The notes: a model not told the origin generated them from the sequence alone. A stretch of 64,000 nucleotides of DNA from Oscillospiraceae bacterium (GCA_015063885.1 SVTH01000003.1:143377-207376); one strand, 5' to 3'; shown: positions 37,901-46,002, numbered from the stretch's first letter. Numbers and translations are program-made.

Positions 37901-40900
37901 ATCAGGTCTTTTTTGTTGGTATCGGGGATGGTCAGCTTGGTGATCTTGGTACCCAGGAAGGCGTAGGAGCCGATATCGATCAGCGTTTCGGGGGTAGTAA
38001 ATTCACCGCCGATGGAAGTGTACGCGAAGGCGTAGTCGTAGATACCCTTCAGGTTGTGGGTATCACTAATGGGAAGCTTGGTGATCTTGGTGCATCCATA
38101 GAAGGCGAAATCGGAGATCTCCACGATAGCTTCGGGGATAACGATGTTCTCCAGATTGATATCGCCGCAGAAGGCACCCTCGTAGATACCTTTCAGCTTG
38201 TTGTCTTCCGCGAAGGTCACGGTGTGCAATTTTTCGCAGTACGCGAAGGCATAGTAGTCGATAGACACCACACTGGCGGGAATATGGATGGAGGTCAGAT
38301 TCTTTGCACCGAAGAAGGCGCGGTAGCCGAGGGTAAGAATATTAGCATTGGGATCAAAGAGAACCTCGTCCAGTGCCGTGTTTTCGAAGGCACCGAATCC
38401 GATCTCTTCCACGGAAATCGGCACGGTCAAAGAACCCGTTCTGCCCGCCGGTACAGTGACCAGCTTTCTGCCGGATTTGGTAAGAAGGAGCCCATCAACA
38501 GATTTGTAGTTGGGGTTGTTTTCATCCACGGTGATGGAAGAAAGCTTTTCCAAGCCCACGAAGCAGTATTCCCCGATGTAAGTGACGTTTGCGGGGATAT
38601 GCAGGCTTTCCAGCCCTGTGTTGTAGAACACGTTGCTCAGCAGACGGATGCCATCGCTGTTGCCGAAGGAAACGGTCTTCAAGGTGAGGATATCCCGGAA
38701 TGCGTTGTGATTCACCGTTTTCACGCCGTCGGGCAGAGTGACTGTAGTCAACTTAGTGCCCATAAAGGCGTTCTGGGGGATCTCTTCCAATGCGATACCC
38801 TTCTCGAAGGTCACGGAGGAGATACCGCTCTTTTGGAATACGCCTGTGCCGAGGGTGGTGACAGAGGCGGGAATTGCGACGGAAGTCAGCTTGTCCGTTC
38901 TCTCGAAAGCGTACTGCTCAATGGTGGCAAGGGAAGCATTCTCTGCAAAGGTGAGGCTTTCGATAGCGGAGTAAGCAAAGGCTTCTCGACCAATGAAGGT
39001 AACGGATGCGGGGATGGCAATGCTCTTCAGCGGCGCGTATCGGAAGGCCTCCGCCTGGATGGAGGTCAGTGTTTCGGGCAAGACGATGATCTCCACCGTA
39101 CTGTCCTCAAAAGCACTGCCGCCGATGGTAGTAATGGGCGCACCAAGGTTGACGGTAGTCAGATCCACCGTCTTATCGGTTCCCAAGTATTCAATGATGG
39201 CGATGTTGCCGGAGGTGAGGGTTGCGTACTTGTAGTCGCCTACGGTCTCTACGTTGGTCACACCGGTGTAATAGCCGCGGATGCCGTGATCCCAGTTCTC
39301 GTCCAGATAGGCGGGCATGGTTTCGGAAGCTAAGTAAAGATCAAGGTCATTGGTGCCCAAGAAGGCATAGCTTCCGATATGTTCAAGAGATCTGGGGAGA
39401 GAAAGCTCGGACAAAGACTTGCAACCGTAGAAGGCGTAGCGGCCTACGTTCTTAACGGTAGAGGGCAAATTCAGAGTGCTTAAGCGATAGCAGAAACGGA
39501 ATGCGAAGTTATCGATATTTTCCAGTTTGGCATCGCCGAAATCAACGGAAGTAAGATTATCCATACCTTCCAGACCGTGCGCCTGGATAGAAGTCAATTT
39601 ACTTCCGGGCATAAAGGTGATGGATTGCAGGTTGGTGCAACCGTCGAACATATAGGCGGAGATGCTCTCCAGCTTGCTGTTTTCGGCAAAGGTAACGGAT
39701 GATAACCAAGGACAGCCTACAAACACGCCCTGTGCCATAGTGGAAACGTTGGCAGGCACGGTAAAGGACCACAAGCCGGTATATGCGAATGCGCCATAGC
39801 TCAGACGAGGGATTTTCGCGTTTTCGCCAAAGGTGATGGATCCAAGATCCCAATCTTCTGCAAAGGCATATCTTCCGATCTGCAGAACGTTATCGGGAAT
39901 ATGTACATACGGTAAACTACTGCATCGATAGAAAGCATACTCGGCAATTTGCACCAAGGCTTCCGGAAATTGAATGGAGGAGAGATTACGGTTTTGGTAA
40001 AAAGCGCCTTCCATAATATTCGTCAGCGTAGAAGGCAACGTATAGGTATACGCACCACAATCAATAAAGGCGTACTCATTGATGATGGAAAGCCCCTCCG
40101 GAATGTTCACGTGGCGAAGATATACCGTTCCGGCAAAGGAATAGGATTGAATGGTGCGAACAGTAGATTCCAAAGAATAGGTGTCGATATTCTTGCCTGC
40201 CGGGAACGCACAAATGGTAACGTTATCCAACGTGTAGACAATACCGTCAAGGTCGTGGTATACAGTATTGCCCTGTTCGATATTGATGTCTGTTATATAA
40301 GAGCAGTATGCAAACACACCGTTGCCAAGCGTGGTTACGCTTGCGGGGACATTTACAGTTTCCAATCCTGTTGCTGCAAACGCCATATCCCCTATTGAAT
40401 TCAATTTTTGCGGCAACGTGATTGCAGGGAGATAACAACCAAAGAAGGCAGAATCTCCGATTGTGAATAGCTCACTGTTTTCGGGGAAGGTTACCCGGCT
40501 AAGCGGATTGTTTTTAAAAGCTTCCTTTCCGATCTCTGCAACCGAAGCTGGAATACCGATTTCGCGAATAGAACAACTGGAAAATGCCGTTTCTCCAATA
40601 GACTGCAACCTACTGTCGGAAGCAAAAGTCACAGAAACGAGTCCGCTCCCCTCGAAAGCACTCCTGCCAATAGACACAACCTGTGCCGGGATTTCAATTT
40701 TATGCAACGAGGAACAACCGGAGAAAGCATCACCCGCTATTTCAGTCAAGCCGCTGCCGATATGCACAGAAGAAAGCTCGGCATTGCCGGCGAAAGCTTT
40801 CCCGCCCATCATAACTACTGTGTCGGGCAAGAACAAAGCTTCCAGAGTTGAGCCCTCAAAAGCGGATCCACCAATGGTCTGCACTTGGCTCAGATCTACC

Positions 40901-43056
40901 TCGTCAATCCGCGCATACGCAAAGGCACAGTCGGCAATGGAAATCGTCTGCTCGGGCAAGGCGTAAGTTCTTCCCCTTGCGGCGGGATACGCAACCAGTG
41001 TGCTTTGGGTAGCATTGTAAAGCACACCATCGGGGGCAGTAAAATAGGCATTCCCTGCTTGCACCTTAATTTCATATAGGGAAATGTCTCCCAAAAACGC
41101 AGTGGCGTTAATGCTTTCCAAAGCGGCAGGCAGTTCAATGGTCCTCAGTTTTCCGCACCCTCTGAAAGCATAGTTCCCAACAGTTTTCAACTTGCTGACG
41201 CCTGTAAACGCAATGGTAGAAAGACGGATATTATCTACAAACGCATATTCCCCGATAGAAGTAACGTTCTCCGGAATATACATACTCACAAGGTTGGAAC
41301 ACCCTTGGAAAGCATACCACTTGATGGTGGTCAGACCGGAAGGCAAGCCCACCTCACGCAGGCGAGTCTGGCCCGCAAAGGCAAATTCACCGATGGAAGA
41401 AACGACCTTACCGTTGATCTTTTCAGGGATCGTAATAAAGCGGCGTCTGCCGGTATAAGAACGGATCTCGATGGTACCGTCCTCCAACTCTACGTAGGTA
41501 AAAGGAACTCCATCGTCTTCGTTGACCCACTTGGCATAAAGGGTAATGTCGTCATAGAACTTATCTTCGTAGTAGACGTATTCCTGGGTAAAGGTATCGT
41601 CATAGTACCAGCCATCGAATACTGCATAAAGACGTTCCGGCTCGGGAAGCTCTTGCAGGGTGTGTCCCTTGATAAACAGGCCTTCAAGATTCTCCAATTC
41701 ATCGGTAAGCATATCAAAGGTGATGGTCCCGCGATCTTCCAGCAAAAAAGCATTCATATCCAACGCACCAAAGCCGTAGGTCCAATCTCGACCCAAGTCA
41801 CCCAAATCGCAGGAGGAAGCGTACAAAACCTCGGTGACGTCCTCTACCGTGATGTAAGGATTGTTCTGCATAAACAAGGCAACAGCACCTGCCACAACAG
41901 GAGACGCCAAAGAGGTACCATTCATGGTGCCGTAACCACCACCCATTTGTGCAGTGTACGTCGTACCGGGGGCTACCAAGTTTGTATTCTCACCGTAGTT
42001 GGAGTAATCCGCCAGCTCCCAGCTATCTGCCGCCAACGCACCGACACCGATGACGTTGGGGTCCGCCGCAGGATACATGAAAGAAGAGGTTCCATCATTA
42101 CCCGCTGCTGCCACGCAAACAATATCGCTGTCAACAGCAAGCTGAGTTGCGGCCGCAAAGGGATTGGATGCTTCATACGTGCCGAAGGACATATTGATGA
42201 CTTGCACGTCTCGCTCAATGGCGTAGTAAAGGCCAAACACCAAGTCGGAGGTGCGTTTGAAAGTACCGTTTTCGTCACACTCCGCCTTGATAACGATGAT
42301 GTTCACGTTGGGCGCAATACCGACGATACCATCCCCGTTCATAGACGCGGCAAGAACACCGGTCACGGCGGTACCGTGGCCTTGCTCATCTTCGATCAAA
42401 GACCAGTCATAATTACCGTTTTCGTCCGTCCAGTCCTTAACGATCTTATCCTCCGTGGCGTTGTAAGAATACTCACTGATACGCCCGGCAAACTCGGGAT
42501 GATCCGTATCAATACCCGTGTCGATGACCGCTACCGTAACACCCCAACCGGTGTAGGAACTCCAAACGTCCTTCATGTTGAGATAATCCAGGTAAGTTTG
42601 GAGTTCATAGTCTGTATCGGAAACGGAGTACGTAGGACGAGTAGGCAGTCTCTCCCCTGTCGTCTCCTCCTCTGTCTCTAAATCGCTGATACGCACCTGA
42701 TAGTCCGCAGCCATCTTTTCGATATGCTCCAGATTAGCATCGTTAGCATATACGTCACGGATGGTAGTTCCCTCAGGCAAGGTCAGCTTGGCAAACCGCC
42801 CATCCTTGGTGATGCGCAGTTCTGCCCCCAAAAGGGTAGCAAGCTCCTCAGCATTGGCCTTTGAGGTCTGGTTCAGCACAATACTCTGCTCGTCGTACGT
42901 GCCAAGATCGCGCTCCAATTCCTCCAAAGCTTCATTCCGCAACTCCTCAAGCCGAGAAGTCTGCACCACTTGATGAATCAACACAGCCGTAATAGCCGTG
43001 GTAATCAGTACAAGGGCCAGTATGATCGCAAGAATGATCCTTCCTTTGCGTGTCAT
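31942..43056 (-). CDS. Giant subtilisin-like serine protease with leucine-rich-repeat array and C-terminal dockerin-like module
   Basis: 3704 residues. Residues 8-30 are a signal/anchor helix; residues about 55-130 look like an S8 propeptide. The peptidase S8 domain spans about 155-440 with an intact catalytic triad: Asp179 (AVIDTGID), His227 (DEQGHGTAV), Ser382 (GTMNGTSLASP) and the oxyanion Asn320 (AAAGND). A Listeria-Bacteroides-type repeat follows (YAVFDGWYYDD, DDITLYAKW, about 475-510). From about 520 to about 3450 runs an LRR_5/BspA array, well over a hundred repeats of about 23 residues. Then a second InlB-like repeat, a single Cys-rich unit (CTEEGYTTYTCHCGDSY) and a dockerin-like end (FDVDGNGTVEEADLTLLMSI, FDFDFDGELTIYD). 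It is most likely a surface or secreted protease. GGAGG lies six bases before the ATG. No sortase motif is present. Confidence 0.85.
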   Translation of the reverse strand: MTRKGRIILAIILALVLITTAITAVLIHQVVQTSRLEELRNEALEELERDLGTYDEQSIVLNQTSKANAEELATLLGAELRITKDGRFAKLTLPEGTTIRDVYANDANLEHIEKMAADYQVRISDLETEEETTGERLPTRPTYSVSDTDYELQTYLDYLNMKDVWSSYTGWGVTVAVIDTGIDTDHPEFAGRISEYSYNATEDKIVKDWTDENGNYDWSLIEDEQGHGTAVTGVLAASMNGDGIVGIAPNVNIIVIKAECDENGTFKRTSDLVFGLYYAIERDVQVINMSFGTYEASNPFAAATQLAVDSDIVCVAAAGNDGTSSFMYPAADPNVIGVGALAADSWELADYSNYGENTNLVAPGTTYTAQMGGGYGTMNGTSLASPVVAGAVALFMQNNPYITVEDVTEVLYASSCDLGDLGRDWTYGFGALDMNAFLLEDRGTITFDMLTDELENLEGLFIKGHTLQELPEPERLYAVFDGWYYDDTFTQEYVYYEDKFYDDITLYAKWVNEDDGVPFTYVELEDGTIEIRSYTGRRRFITIPEKINGKVVSSIGEFAFAGQTRLREVGLPSGLTTIKWYAFQGCSNLVSMYIPENVTSIGEYAFVDNIRLSTIAFTGVSKLKTVGNYAFRGCGKLRTIELPAALESINATAFLGDISLYEIKVQAGNAYFTAPDGVLYNATQSTLVAYPAARGRTYALPEQTISIADCAFAYARIDEVDLSQVQTIGGSAFEGSTLEALFLPDTVVMMGGKAFAGNAELSSVHIGSGLTEIAGDAFSGCSSLHKIEIPAQVVSIGRSAFEGSGLVSVTFASDSRLQSIGETAFSSCSIREIGIPASVAEIGKEAFKNNPLSRVTFPENSELFTIGDSAFFGCYLPAITLPQKLNSIGDMAFAATGLETVNVPASVTTLGNGVFAYCSYITDINIEQGNTVYHDLDGIVYTLDNVTICAFPAGKNIDTYSLESTVRTIQSYSFAGTVYLRHVNIPEGLSIINEYAFIDCGAYTYTLPSTLTNIMEGAFYQNRNLSSIQFPEALVQIAEYAFYRCSSLPYVHIPDNVLQIGRYAFAEDWDLGSITFGENAKIPRLSYGAFAYTGLWSFTVPANVSTMAQGVFVGCPWLSSVTFAENSKLESISAYMFDGCTNLQSITFMPGSKLTSIQAHGLEGMDNLTSVDFGDAKLENIDNFAFRFCYRLSTLNLPSTVKNVGRYAFYGCKSLSELSLPRSLEHIGSYAFLGTNDLDLYLASETMPAYLDENWDHGIRGYYTGVTNVETVGDYKYATLTSGNIAIIEYLGTDKTVDLTTVNLGAPITTIGGSAFEDSTVEIIVLPETLTSIQAEAFRYAPLKSIAIPASVTFIGREAFAYSAIESLTFAENASLATIEQYAFERTDKLTSVAIPASVTTLGTGVFQKSGISSVTFEKGIALEEIPQNAFMGTKLTTVTLPDGVKTVNHNAFRDILTLKTVSFGNSDGIRLLSNVFYNTGLESLHIPANVTYIGEYCFVGLEKLSSITVDENNPNYKSVDGLLLTKSGRKLVTVPAGRTGSLTVPISVEEIGFGAFENTALDEVLFDPNANILTLGYRAFFGAKNLTSIHIPASVVSIDYYAFAYCEKLHTVTFAEDNKLKGIYEGAFCGDINLENIVIPEAIVEISDFAFYGCTKITKLPISDTHNLKGIYDYAFAYTSIGGEFTTPETLIDIGSYAFLGTKITKLTIPDTNKKDLIIGIGAFEDCNKLTEVTLPFIGASYEDEEISWFGYIFGAGAYEANHVYVPESLKTITITDGITFVGVGGFYNCTSLERIDVPFSVSVLWECAFGNTTAKHELLNVITTRYKNLPYDHNDYEVYNMHFGKGLSGNLVLSSDIRKINGGAFMDFLSLLNVVLPDSITELGDNAFAGCSSLKSVNIPEGVKILNWYAFKNCTSLESIALPVELTTIRGSVFANCTALKEISIPEHVVNVGSYAFAGCTSLETISFAENSQLTDIGYQTFHGCSSLKEITIPESVTYIQEAAFYQCDSLESIHIPNSVNDIGASAFFGCSNLSAVYIDDLATWCSILFEETLSNPLYYGANLYVDGSLCETLVIPEDVKSIGKRVFYGCSSLKNVILSEGVTSVEDSAFAFNSSLTEVYVSSTVTSLGNNCFRSCASLKKLTFDEGSELSDIAMSAFSGCASLESLFVPETVTNIGMSAFAGCASLECISFGESSALNNIESYAFYSCENLKKVSLPSQLASIGDFAFGSCSMLVGLVIPENVSHIGSKAFESSLYILFNNSEVDISFEEHNATILVNRDGTVQYRPNTGYNLVELIDGFIFEASNGYRLLAYIGDSDTIALPSQVNGQSYQIGLRYSAKHVIIPESFSTIDSQAFAKCYSLEQITIPDSITYIGSLAFADCVSLTNIDIPQSVTHIESGAFDGCASLREVTFYENLPVIAASFPSNVTIKYVLNNEYTIIDGVVYDKECTQIYYAEPSVEHVSIPDGVTWISDNAFHGCTMLKSVDIPNSVVGIGSGAFYGCTSLESIVIPGGVVQIDSNAFQNCTSLLKIVIPDNVITIGSQAFRGCTALESVSFGENCQLSQFHEYAFADCIALKEVALPASLNDIPTGLFENCASLVRIIFNGNSRVSRIGASAFHNCTSLRSISLPDSVLCIEWHAFSNCASLENVVLNEESCLKSIGSFAFESCIALKEFAVPEGVTEIAMATFQNCPSLSSVTLSNGITAIASSAFANCTSLKSIMIPESVASIEISSFGGCTSLEEIIICGELLPMMDVVPAQAEIRVLQSEKYPTIDGVIYNEDCTQLLYVSPNVSEVVIPYGVESISACAFQNCTSLKQIFIPKSVTGIDYAAFEGCTSLMSVIFEENSRLTEICERAFCGCSSLLELYIPDSVTTIGRMAFYHCTSLKSVQFGKGSLLSAVEESAFEWCTSLRGIVLPESTEFLGGGAFYYCTSLKSIAIPKDITIINGYTFYYCTSLEQVTFDDNNRLSYIDSMAFHNCSSLESITIPNNVTSIGESAFSCCNSLKEVHLSSNLKSIGNAAFYLCSSLQIMVIPEGVTDIGASAFSFCSSMESISLPESLNILGEEALYGCPLFVIFNSSSLDLPFDIHNADVILDRQGNLLARPHDTGYYELDNNFIFFCDQGNYVLRGYIGDNETVILPVNIHGFTYSIFNFRGAKHVIIPSGMTKIGDSAFECSTLLESIVIPSSVEYIGHGAFAYCPSLQVISFAEDSHLASIGGRAFAHCPSLKHVDLGNQKQLLDIGNSAFAYCTSLQSITLPDNLSRINDHTFLNCSSLKEIRIPDSVTFLGLEPFRDCETLLENPEYYFNGAIIIDGWLIHVDASLKYLPEIGRINGVANGVYFSELMLKNAVYNYGASNLSNVQTLVIKSIPLGEVVQPLTLKNIVITGDVSTGDLRNNPSMLYQLRNITIFVEGLEDDLCWDSTFPGWSNGNRVVYGDEWSWVHFYDESGNLLYSEPRLTAGIIRRPYYEIPSDERNDYIFLGWDLDGDGVVDSVPATAAQDIFAKAVVEKRAKTYSVTFRDSETGEIYLQEVLPYGTTIQQPSDPYKEGYIFEGWSGFAEGMTVTGELLFEANWHQHTHQANVTPPTCTEEGYTTYTCHCGDSYVSDYVEPAGHTWSDWYGVALGVEERSCETCGETESRDKTPDFDVDGNGTVEEADLTLLMSILVGNTETDVVFDFDFDGELTIYDGVLLMQQIQ

Positions 43057-43107
43057 AGAACACCTCCGAAATAAAAAAATCCCTCGGGACGTTATCGTAG
43101 CATAATG

Positions 43108-43136
43108 ATTTTATCATGTTGTTAACATTCTGTCAA
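43108..43136 (-). promoter_or_regulatory. Promoter of the giant protease gene
   Basis: Minus strand TTGACA (43131-43136), 17-base spacer, TAAAAT (43108-43113). Confidence 0.75.
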
Positions 43137-43334
43137 CACTTTTACGTACAAATAGTGAAATGTAACAAAAACATTGTCAATTTACTTGCCCACTCCCCCT
43201 GTTCATATTCGCGAGGAGGTTGCTTTTCGTCATACAGAGCGCTCCCGTAAAACTTCCACTTCCCCGACTTCCATTTTTGAAGCCTTTGCAGCGTCCGGAA
43301 AGTCAAAAGTTCCATAAAACTGCCACGCAAGCGC
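43137..43334. other. Gene-less stretch between protease promoter and PepSY terminator
   Basis: About 200 bases without a gene I can support. A minus-strand open frame of 80 codons crosses it but lacks a ribosome-binding site and overlaps the PepSY terminator. Confidence 0.4.
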
Positions 43335-43363
43335 AAAAAAGAAGCCGTTCCCGGCTTCTTTTT
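43335..43363 (-). terminator. Terminator of the PepSY gene
   Basis: Minus strand AAGAAGCC-GGGAAC-GGCTTCTT followed by TTTT. Confidence 0.85.
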
Positions 43364-43371
43364 GATGCGCG

Positions 43372-44217
43372 TTAATCGTCCCAATCCAGCTCCTGCTTTA
43401 AGATCTTACCATCGGAAACGCGGATCTCGTATTCGTACTCGTAGCCGCCGTGGTCAAAGTCGATCTCGTAGAGGGTGATACCCCGGTCGATATCCTTTTC
43501 CACCCGCAGGCGGGTGACCTGTTCTTCGGTGAGTCCTGCGTGAGCGAGGGCGATGGCAACCGCTTCCGCCTCCGTCAGCTCCCCGGTCTCCTCCTTGGGA
43601 GGTTCTGCGGGAGGCTCGGGGACGACGGGGGTCTCCGGCTGCTTGGCGGGCTTTTCCTGCTCGCTCTTCTGCTTTAAGATCTCTCCCGTGGTGGCGTCGA
43701 TCTCGAAATCGTACTCCGTGGTTTCGTGTCGGAGCTCCACCTCCCAGACCTGCACGCCCCGCTCGTAGTCAAGCTCCGAACGGTCAAAGTGTACTTGGTC
43801 ACGGGTGAGCCCCAGGGATTCCAGAGCGATGGTCTCGGCTTGCTCTGCCGTAAGGGTCACGGGAGTCTCTACGGGCTGAGAAGGGGTAGCCTCCGGCTTT
43901 CTGTAGAAGTCGTCCCGATCGGTGTCCTGTCGCAGGATCTCTCCCGTGTTGGCGTCGATCTCAAAATCGTACTCCGTGTTTTCGTGTCGGAGCTCCACTT
44001 CCCAAACCTGCACGCCCCGTTCGTAGTCAAGCTCCGAACGGTCAAAGCGTACTTGGTCACGGGTGAGCCCCAGGGATTCCAGAGCGATGTTCTCGGCTTG
44101 CTCTGCTGTCAGTGCTGCGGAAGAGACTTCCCAGTTTTCCAAGGCGATTGCCGCAATGGCAACGCCGCCAATGCACAGGATCACAGTCAGCAAAGCGGCA
44201 AAAAGTTTCTTGTACAT
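43372..44217 (-). CDS. Secreted/anchored protein with three PepSY domains
   Basis: 281 residues. An N-terminal hydrophobic helix (residues 5-26) acts as signal or anchor. Three PepSY repeats follow at about 36-100, 120-185 and 212-281, each running LTAEQAExIALESLGL to a YDFEID or YEYEIR strand and a GEIL or GKIL turn. The first two are nearly identical in protein and DNA; a Pro/Glu-rich linker precedes the third. PepSY domains occur in peptidase propeptides and are thought to inhibit or regulate peptidases outside the membrane. Its position just upstream of a giant subtilase gene on the same strand is suggestive, but each has its own terminator or promoter. GGAGGAAAACC precedes the ATG. Confidence 0.85.
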   Translation of the reverse strand: MYKKLFAALLTVILCIGGVAIAAIALENWEVSSAALTAEQAENIALESLGLTRDQVRFDRSELDYERGVQVWEVELRHENTEYDFEIDANTGEILRQDTDRDDFYRKPEATPSQPVETPVTLTAEQAETIALESLGLTRDQVHFDRSELDYERGVQVWEVELRHETTEYDFEIDATTGEILKQKSEQEKPAKQPETPVVPEPPAEPPKEETGELTEAEAVAIALAHAGLTEEQVTRLRVEKDIDRGITLYEIDFDHGGYEYEYEIRVSDGKILKQELDWDD

Positions 44218-44289
44218 GGTTTTCCTCCATTTTTGTCGGGTCGTTGGCTGTAAAGAATTGCACGCTAAGCGTTCAATTCATGCTTGATA

Positions 44290-44325
44290 GAAAAAGGCAG
44301 GAACAGCTCTTAGCCGCTCCTGCCG
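44290..44325 (-). terminator. Terminator after the rubredoxin gene
   Basis: Minus strand GGCAGGAGC-GGCTAAGA-GCTGTTCCTGCC followed by TTTTT. Confidence 0.85.
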
Positions 44326-44395
44326 TGGTTCGTTTTTGTTTCCCGGCAGGGTCGAAAATCGTTTTCAGGCGATGTCGGGTGTATTGATTTTTGGT

Positions 44396-44548
44396 TTACG
44401 CTTCTTCGAATACGCTCTTGTCCAGACCGCAAACGGGGCAGACCCAATCCTCGGGAACCTCTTCCCAGGGAGTGCCGGGGGCAATGCCGTTATCCGGATC
44501 GCCTACAGCGGGGTCGTATTCATAGCCGCAGGGGCAGATGTATTTCAT
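44396..44548 (-). CDS. Rubredoxin with an unusual Cys-x-Cys first pair
   Basis: 50 residues from the ATG at 44548 (AAAGGAG upstream). It has the rubredoxin core [34 protein letters not shown] and ends FEEA. The second iron-ligand pair is the normal Cys-x-x-Cys, but the first reads [10 protein letters not shown], with only one residue between the two Cys instead of two. In this neighbourhood it would pass electrons to the reverse rubrerythrin for reduction of peroxide or oxygen. Last gene of the small cluster on the minus strand. Confidence 0.85.
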   Translation of the reverse strand: MKYICPCGYEYDPAVGDPDNGIAPGTPWEEVPEDWVCPVCGLDKSVFEEA

Positions 44549-44564
44549 AGTCGTTTCTCCTTTC

Positions 44565-44921
44565 TTACCATTCTCGCCATTCCTCGGTAACATCGTCGGG
44601 AACGTCTTGCAAGCCGCAAGCCTCTGCAGCAGACTGAATGATCTCCCAGATCGCCTCGCGCTCCTCGGTCTCAATCATAGAATAATCAACCGCTTCGTTC
44701 AGATCATTGAGCGCCAGAACAACAGTCTTGACCTGCGCCATGATCAGTTCATCCGTTGGATCGGTGATGGCGGCAAGTGCATCTAAATACTCACAAAGCA
44801 AAGCTTCGCACTTTGCAATATCCTCTTTGGTATAGCCGTCTCCGTCATATTCATCCAAATACGCAATCATAGAATTAACGACGGTTTCGTTCACTTGAGT
44901 TTTGAGCTGCGATACATCCAT
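44565..44921 (-). CDS. Small acidic protein of unknown function
   Basis: 118 residues from the ATG at 44921, with AAGGAG upstream. It is predicted helical and acidic ([63 protein letters not shown]), with no signal peptide or membrane segment. It lies between an unknown gene and rubredoxin with 16 bases to the latter's start and 11 to the former's stop, so the three are an operon. Not recognised. Confidence 0.7.
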   Translation of the reverse strand: MDVSQLKTQVNETVVNSMIAYLDEYDGDGYTKEDIAKCEALLCEYLDALAAITDPTDELIMAQVKTVVLALNDLNEAVDYSMIETEEREAIWEIIQSAAEACGLQDVPDDVTEEWREW

Positions 44922-44932
44922 GGTGTACTCCT

Positions 44933-45235
44933 TTATTCCGTAACGGTGATGTTCTGACAATAGAACGCGATGGAATGGTCCTCGTAATCCCGTATCTCGT
45001 AGCGGGCGTCGGCTTGCCAACCGTCGGTGCTGTGATCCAAAATCTCAAATCCTTGGATCAGGAAGGGATAGCCTTGGAATGCGACGGTGAAACAGGTTAC
45101 TTCCTCGAACAGGATCTTATAATCCGCATCCTCGCAGGTAAGCTCCATCAAAAGGGCGGGGCTTCCGTCCTCTGTTTGGAGAACCAGGCGGTTGACCAAG
45201 ACTTCCTTACCGGAAAGCTGTTCTGCAATGTTCAT
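44933..45235 (-). CDS. Small protein of unknown function
   Basis: 100 residues from the ATG at 45235 (GAGGAT upstream). Predicted beta-rich: NRLVLQTEDGSPALLMELTCED, ILFEEVTCFTVAFQGYPF, GFEILDHSTDGW, HSIAFYCQNITV. No signal peptide. First gene of the operon that continues with the acidic protein and rubredoxin. Not recognised. Confidence 0.65.
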   Translation of the reverse strand: MNIAEQLSGKEVLVNRLVLQTEDGSPALLMELTCEDADYKILFEEVTCFTVAFQGYPFLIQGFEILDHSTDGWQADARYEIRDYEDHSIAFYCQNITVTE

Positions 45236-45267
45236 CGTCTTATCCTCACAATGCTTTTCGGGGATTC

Positions 45268-45312
45268 TTAAGGGGTGCTCAGGCGCTTCGCACCACAAAA
45301 AGCATCCCTTAA
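45268..45312 (-). promoter_or_regulatory. Long stem-loop between reverse rubrerythrin and the next operon
   Basis: TTAAGGGGTGCT (45268-45279) pairs with AGCATCCCTTAA (45301-45312) through 12 positions with one G-U. An inner GGTGCG/CGCC hairpin sits in the loop. There is no T run, so it may be an attenuator or mRNA-stability element. Confidence 0.5.
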
Positions 45313-45322
45313 GACCGTACTC

Positions 45323-45868
45323 TTAGTTAAAATATCTCTTCAGCAGACCCTCGAATGCCTTGCCGTGTCTTGCCTCGTCGCGAGCCATTTCGTGAACGGT
45401 ATCGTGGATAGCGTCCAGACCCAGCTCCTTAGCCATCTTAGCCAGCTCGAACTTACCTGCGGTAGCGCCGTTCTCAGCCTCAACGCGGAGCTCCAGGTTC
45501 TTCTTGGTGCTGTCGGTGATCACCTCGCCCAGCAGCTCTGCAAACTTGGAAGCGTGCTCTGCTTCTTCCAGAGCGGCCTTCTCCCAGTACAGACCGATCT
45601 CGGGGTAGCCCTCACGGTGAGCAACTCTTGCCATAGCCAGGTACATACCGACCTCGGTGCACTCGCCTACGAAGTTCTCGCGAAGACCGTCGATGATCTC
45701 CTGGGGAGCGCCGTTGGCAACGCCTACGATGTGCTCTGCAGCCCAGGTCATCTCGTTGGCAACCTGCTCAACGAATCTCTCGCCGGGAACCTTACAGATG
45801 GGGCACTTTTCGGGGGCGGAATCGCCTTCGTGAACATAACCGCAAACGGGACATACAAATTTCTTCAT
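45323..45868 (-). CDS. Reverse rubrerythrin
   Basis: 181 residues. Domain order is reversed relative to classical rubrerythrin: a rubredoxin-like iron site first (Cys6, Cys9, Cys22, Cys25; [20 protein letters not shown]), then a four-helix ferritin-like diiron domain ([76 protein letters not shown]). In Clostridium the family reduces oxygen and peroxide using NADH via rubredoxin. The start at 45868 has GGAGG eight bases upstream. It has a strong promoter, and rubredoxin is encoded 0.8 kb downstream on the same strand. Confidence 0.9.
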   Translation of the reverse strand: MKKFVCPVCGYVHEGDSAPEKCPICKVPGERFVEQVANEMTWAAEHIVGVANGAPQEIIDGLRENFVGECTEVGMYLAMARVAHREGYPEIGLYWEKAALEEAEHASKFAELLGEVITDSTKKNLELRVEAENGATAGKFELAKMAKELGLDAIHDTVHEMARDEARHGKAFEGLLKRYFN

Positions 45869-45928
45869 AAATAAATCCTCCAAATTGTTTTTGAAATGTG
45901 TTGAGTGGTATCTCTTATTGACATGCTC

Positions 45929-45957
45929 ATTTTAGCAAGATTTTTTTCGATTGTCAA
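45929..45957 (-). promoter_or_regulatory. Promoter of reverse rubrerythrin
   Basis: Minus strand TTGACA (45952-45957), 17-base spacer, TAAAAT (45929-45934). Confidence 0.8.
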
Positions 45958-45977
45958 TAGGTTTCTTAAAAGTTTTT

Positions 45978-46002
45978 AAAATTAAGAATCGTTCTTAATT
46001 TT
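45978..46002 (-). terminator. AT-rich inverted repeat: terminator of the ABC gene and possible operator
   Basis: AAAATTAAGAA-TCG-TTCTTAATTTT is a perfect 11-bp dyad covering the ABC transporter stop codon. It lies 20 bases upstream of the reverse-rubrerythrin -35 box, so besides termination it could bind a peroxide- or iron-type regulator; it does not match the PerR consensus well. Confidence 0.5.

Noticed and set aside
37603..39333. 576-codon plus-strand open frame opposite the giant protease gene
   Set aside because: Shadow of the LRR array.
43142..43384. 80-codon minus-strand open frame between the protease and PepSY genes
   Set aside because: No ribosome-binding site, overlaps the PepSY terminator and stop codon.
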